The notes under the pieces were generated by a model that saw nothing but the letters and a program-made list of their open reading frames with translations, was not told where the DNA came from and did not search any database. Shown piece by piece: positions 4,947 to 5,639 of a stretch of 5,639 nt of DNA (position 1 is its first letter; every line of letters begins with the position of its first letter). Position numbers and translations under genes: made by a program. Source of the DNA: Chitinivibrionales bacterium (GTDB lineage Bacteria > Fibrobacterota > Chitinivibrionia > Chitinivibrionales > JANQEN01); the NCBI GenBank assembly GCA_030593665.1, contig JAUVGS010000165.1, forward strand, positions 1-5,639, in the 5' to 3' direction.

Positions 4947-5639
4947 TCAAATATCATTCCTTTTTCAATATTAGTGCCATTTAAAAATGCCCGAACCGTC
5001 ATCTGCTTTTTCCCGGCGGGTTTTACTTCCAGAATTCTCAGCCGGCCGGCGCGGCATTGTACCTCAAACCAATCAGTGGAGACTTCCCAGACATAACCGC
5101 ATGGTTTATCTGAATCACCTTCTACCGGTACAGCCCATTCGATTCCGAACAATTTTCCATCCAGACTTGTTTTTGTACCAGGGAAAGGCTTAAATGCCCT
5201 TATTTTATTAAAAAGAACCGTTGCAGAGGAGTCCCAGTTAATCAGGGATTCCTCTTTAGAAAGTTTCGGCGCACTCGATGCCAGAGTATGATCCTGTTCA
5301 ACATAGGTAACTGCACCCTGTTGAAGACTCGTACAGGCTTCTATCAACGCCTCGGCACCCAGACTGCTCATACGTTCATAGAGCTCAGGCGTTGTCTCCT
5401 GCTCACCGATAGCCAATTTCTTCCGGCAAATGATTCTCCCCGTATCAATACCCTTATTGATCTGAAAAATTGAAATACCAGTCTCCTTCTCTCCAGCCTC
5501 AATCGCACGGTGAATCGGTGCAGGTCCCCTGAATTTAGGTAATAGAGAAGCATGAACGTTGATCGTTCCAAGTGGAGGAATGCCAAATACCTCTTCCGGC
5601 AGAATCCGGTAAGCAATTACCACAAACAGGTCCGCTTCA
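4943..5639 (-). CDS. fmt: Methionyl-tRNA formyltransferase, 5' end cut by window edge
   Basis: The enzyme transfers a formyl group from 10-formyltetrahydrofolate to methionine on initiator tRNA in the cytosol, so that translation can start with fMet. The visible 232 codons are in frame to the right edge and correspond to roughly residue 80 onward of the E. coli enzyme (315 aa), so about 79 N-terminal residues lie outside. The catalytic triad is intact: in fragment numbering N27 and H29 (NVHASLLP) and D65 (GIDTG), with the same spacing as E. coli N106, H108 and D144. The SLLPKFRGPAPI tetrahydrofolate-site signature follows directly. The C-terminal tRNA-binding domain is recognisable from INWDSSA, IRAFKPFPGT and LEVKPAGKKQM. 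The GTG at 5623 is an internal valine, not the start, because homology continues upstream through EADLFVV. The gene ends in an ATGA overlap with rsmB, which implies translational coupling. Identification is secure. Confidence 0.96.
   Translation of the reverse strand, partial: EADLFVVIAYRILPEEVFGIPPLGTINVHASLLPKFRGPAPIHRAIEAGEKETGISIFQINKGIDTGRIICRKKLAIGEQETTPELYERMSSLGAEALIEACTSLQQGAVTYVEQDHTLASSAPKLSKEESLINWDSSATVLFNKIRAFKPFPGTKTSLDGKLFGIEWAVPVEGDSDKPCGYVWEVSTDWFEVQCRAGRLRILEVKPAGKKQMTVRAFLNGTNIEKGMIFE

Overview
The window comes from a Gram-negative-type bacterium of moderate GC (about 40% by eye). Two of the predicted proteins have secretion or lipoprotein signals and a third is anchored by an N-terminal membrane segment. 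Nothing in the sequence fixes the taxon. A Fibrobacterota-like or other FCB-type host would fit, but that is only a guess. All seven credible genes lie on the minus strand, so transcription runs from the right edge to the left.

Right part (about 3609-5639): a translation-related pair. It holds the C-terminal three quarters of methionyl-tRNA formyltransferase (fmt, cut by the right edge), then the 16S rRNA m5C967 methyltransferase rsmB, joined by an ATGA stop/start overlap. A 105-bp spacer with a plausible promoter follows. Next come two tightly linked genes of unknown role (2630-3503): a secreted or lipoprotein-like protein whose motifs recall the CsgG/LpoB class of envelope lipoproteins, and a 66-residue acidic cytosolic protein.

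Middle (2196-2629): 434 bp without a convincing gene but unusually rich in hairpins and palindromes. It is either the structured leader of the next operon or a dispersed, partly coding-derived repeat.

Left part (548-2195): three genes overlapping by 1-4 bases. They encode a STAS-domain anti-sigma-factor antagonist-like protein, a small lipoprotein and a membrane-anchored TPR protein. The junctions imply a translationally coupled operon linking a partner-switch-type regulator to the cell envelope. No cognate kinase, phosphatase or sigma factor is visible.

Left edge (1-547): no convincing gene. It contains the clearest mobile-element signature of the window: a 191-bp non-autonomous, MITE-like element at 137-327. 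It has 13-bp perfect terminal inverted repeats, a 5-bp target duplication (CTTTA) abutting both ends, nested internal inverted repeats and a CTCGTC-type hexanucleotide tract.
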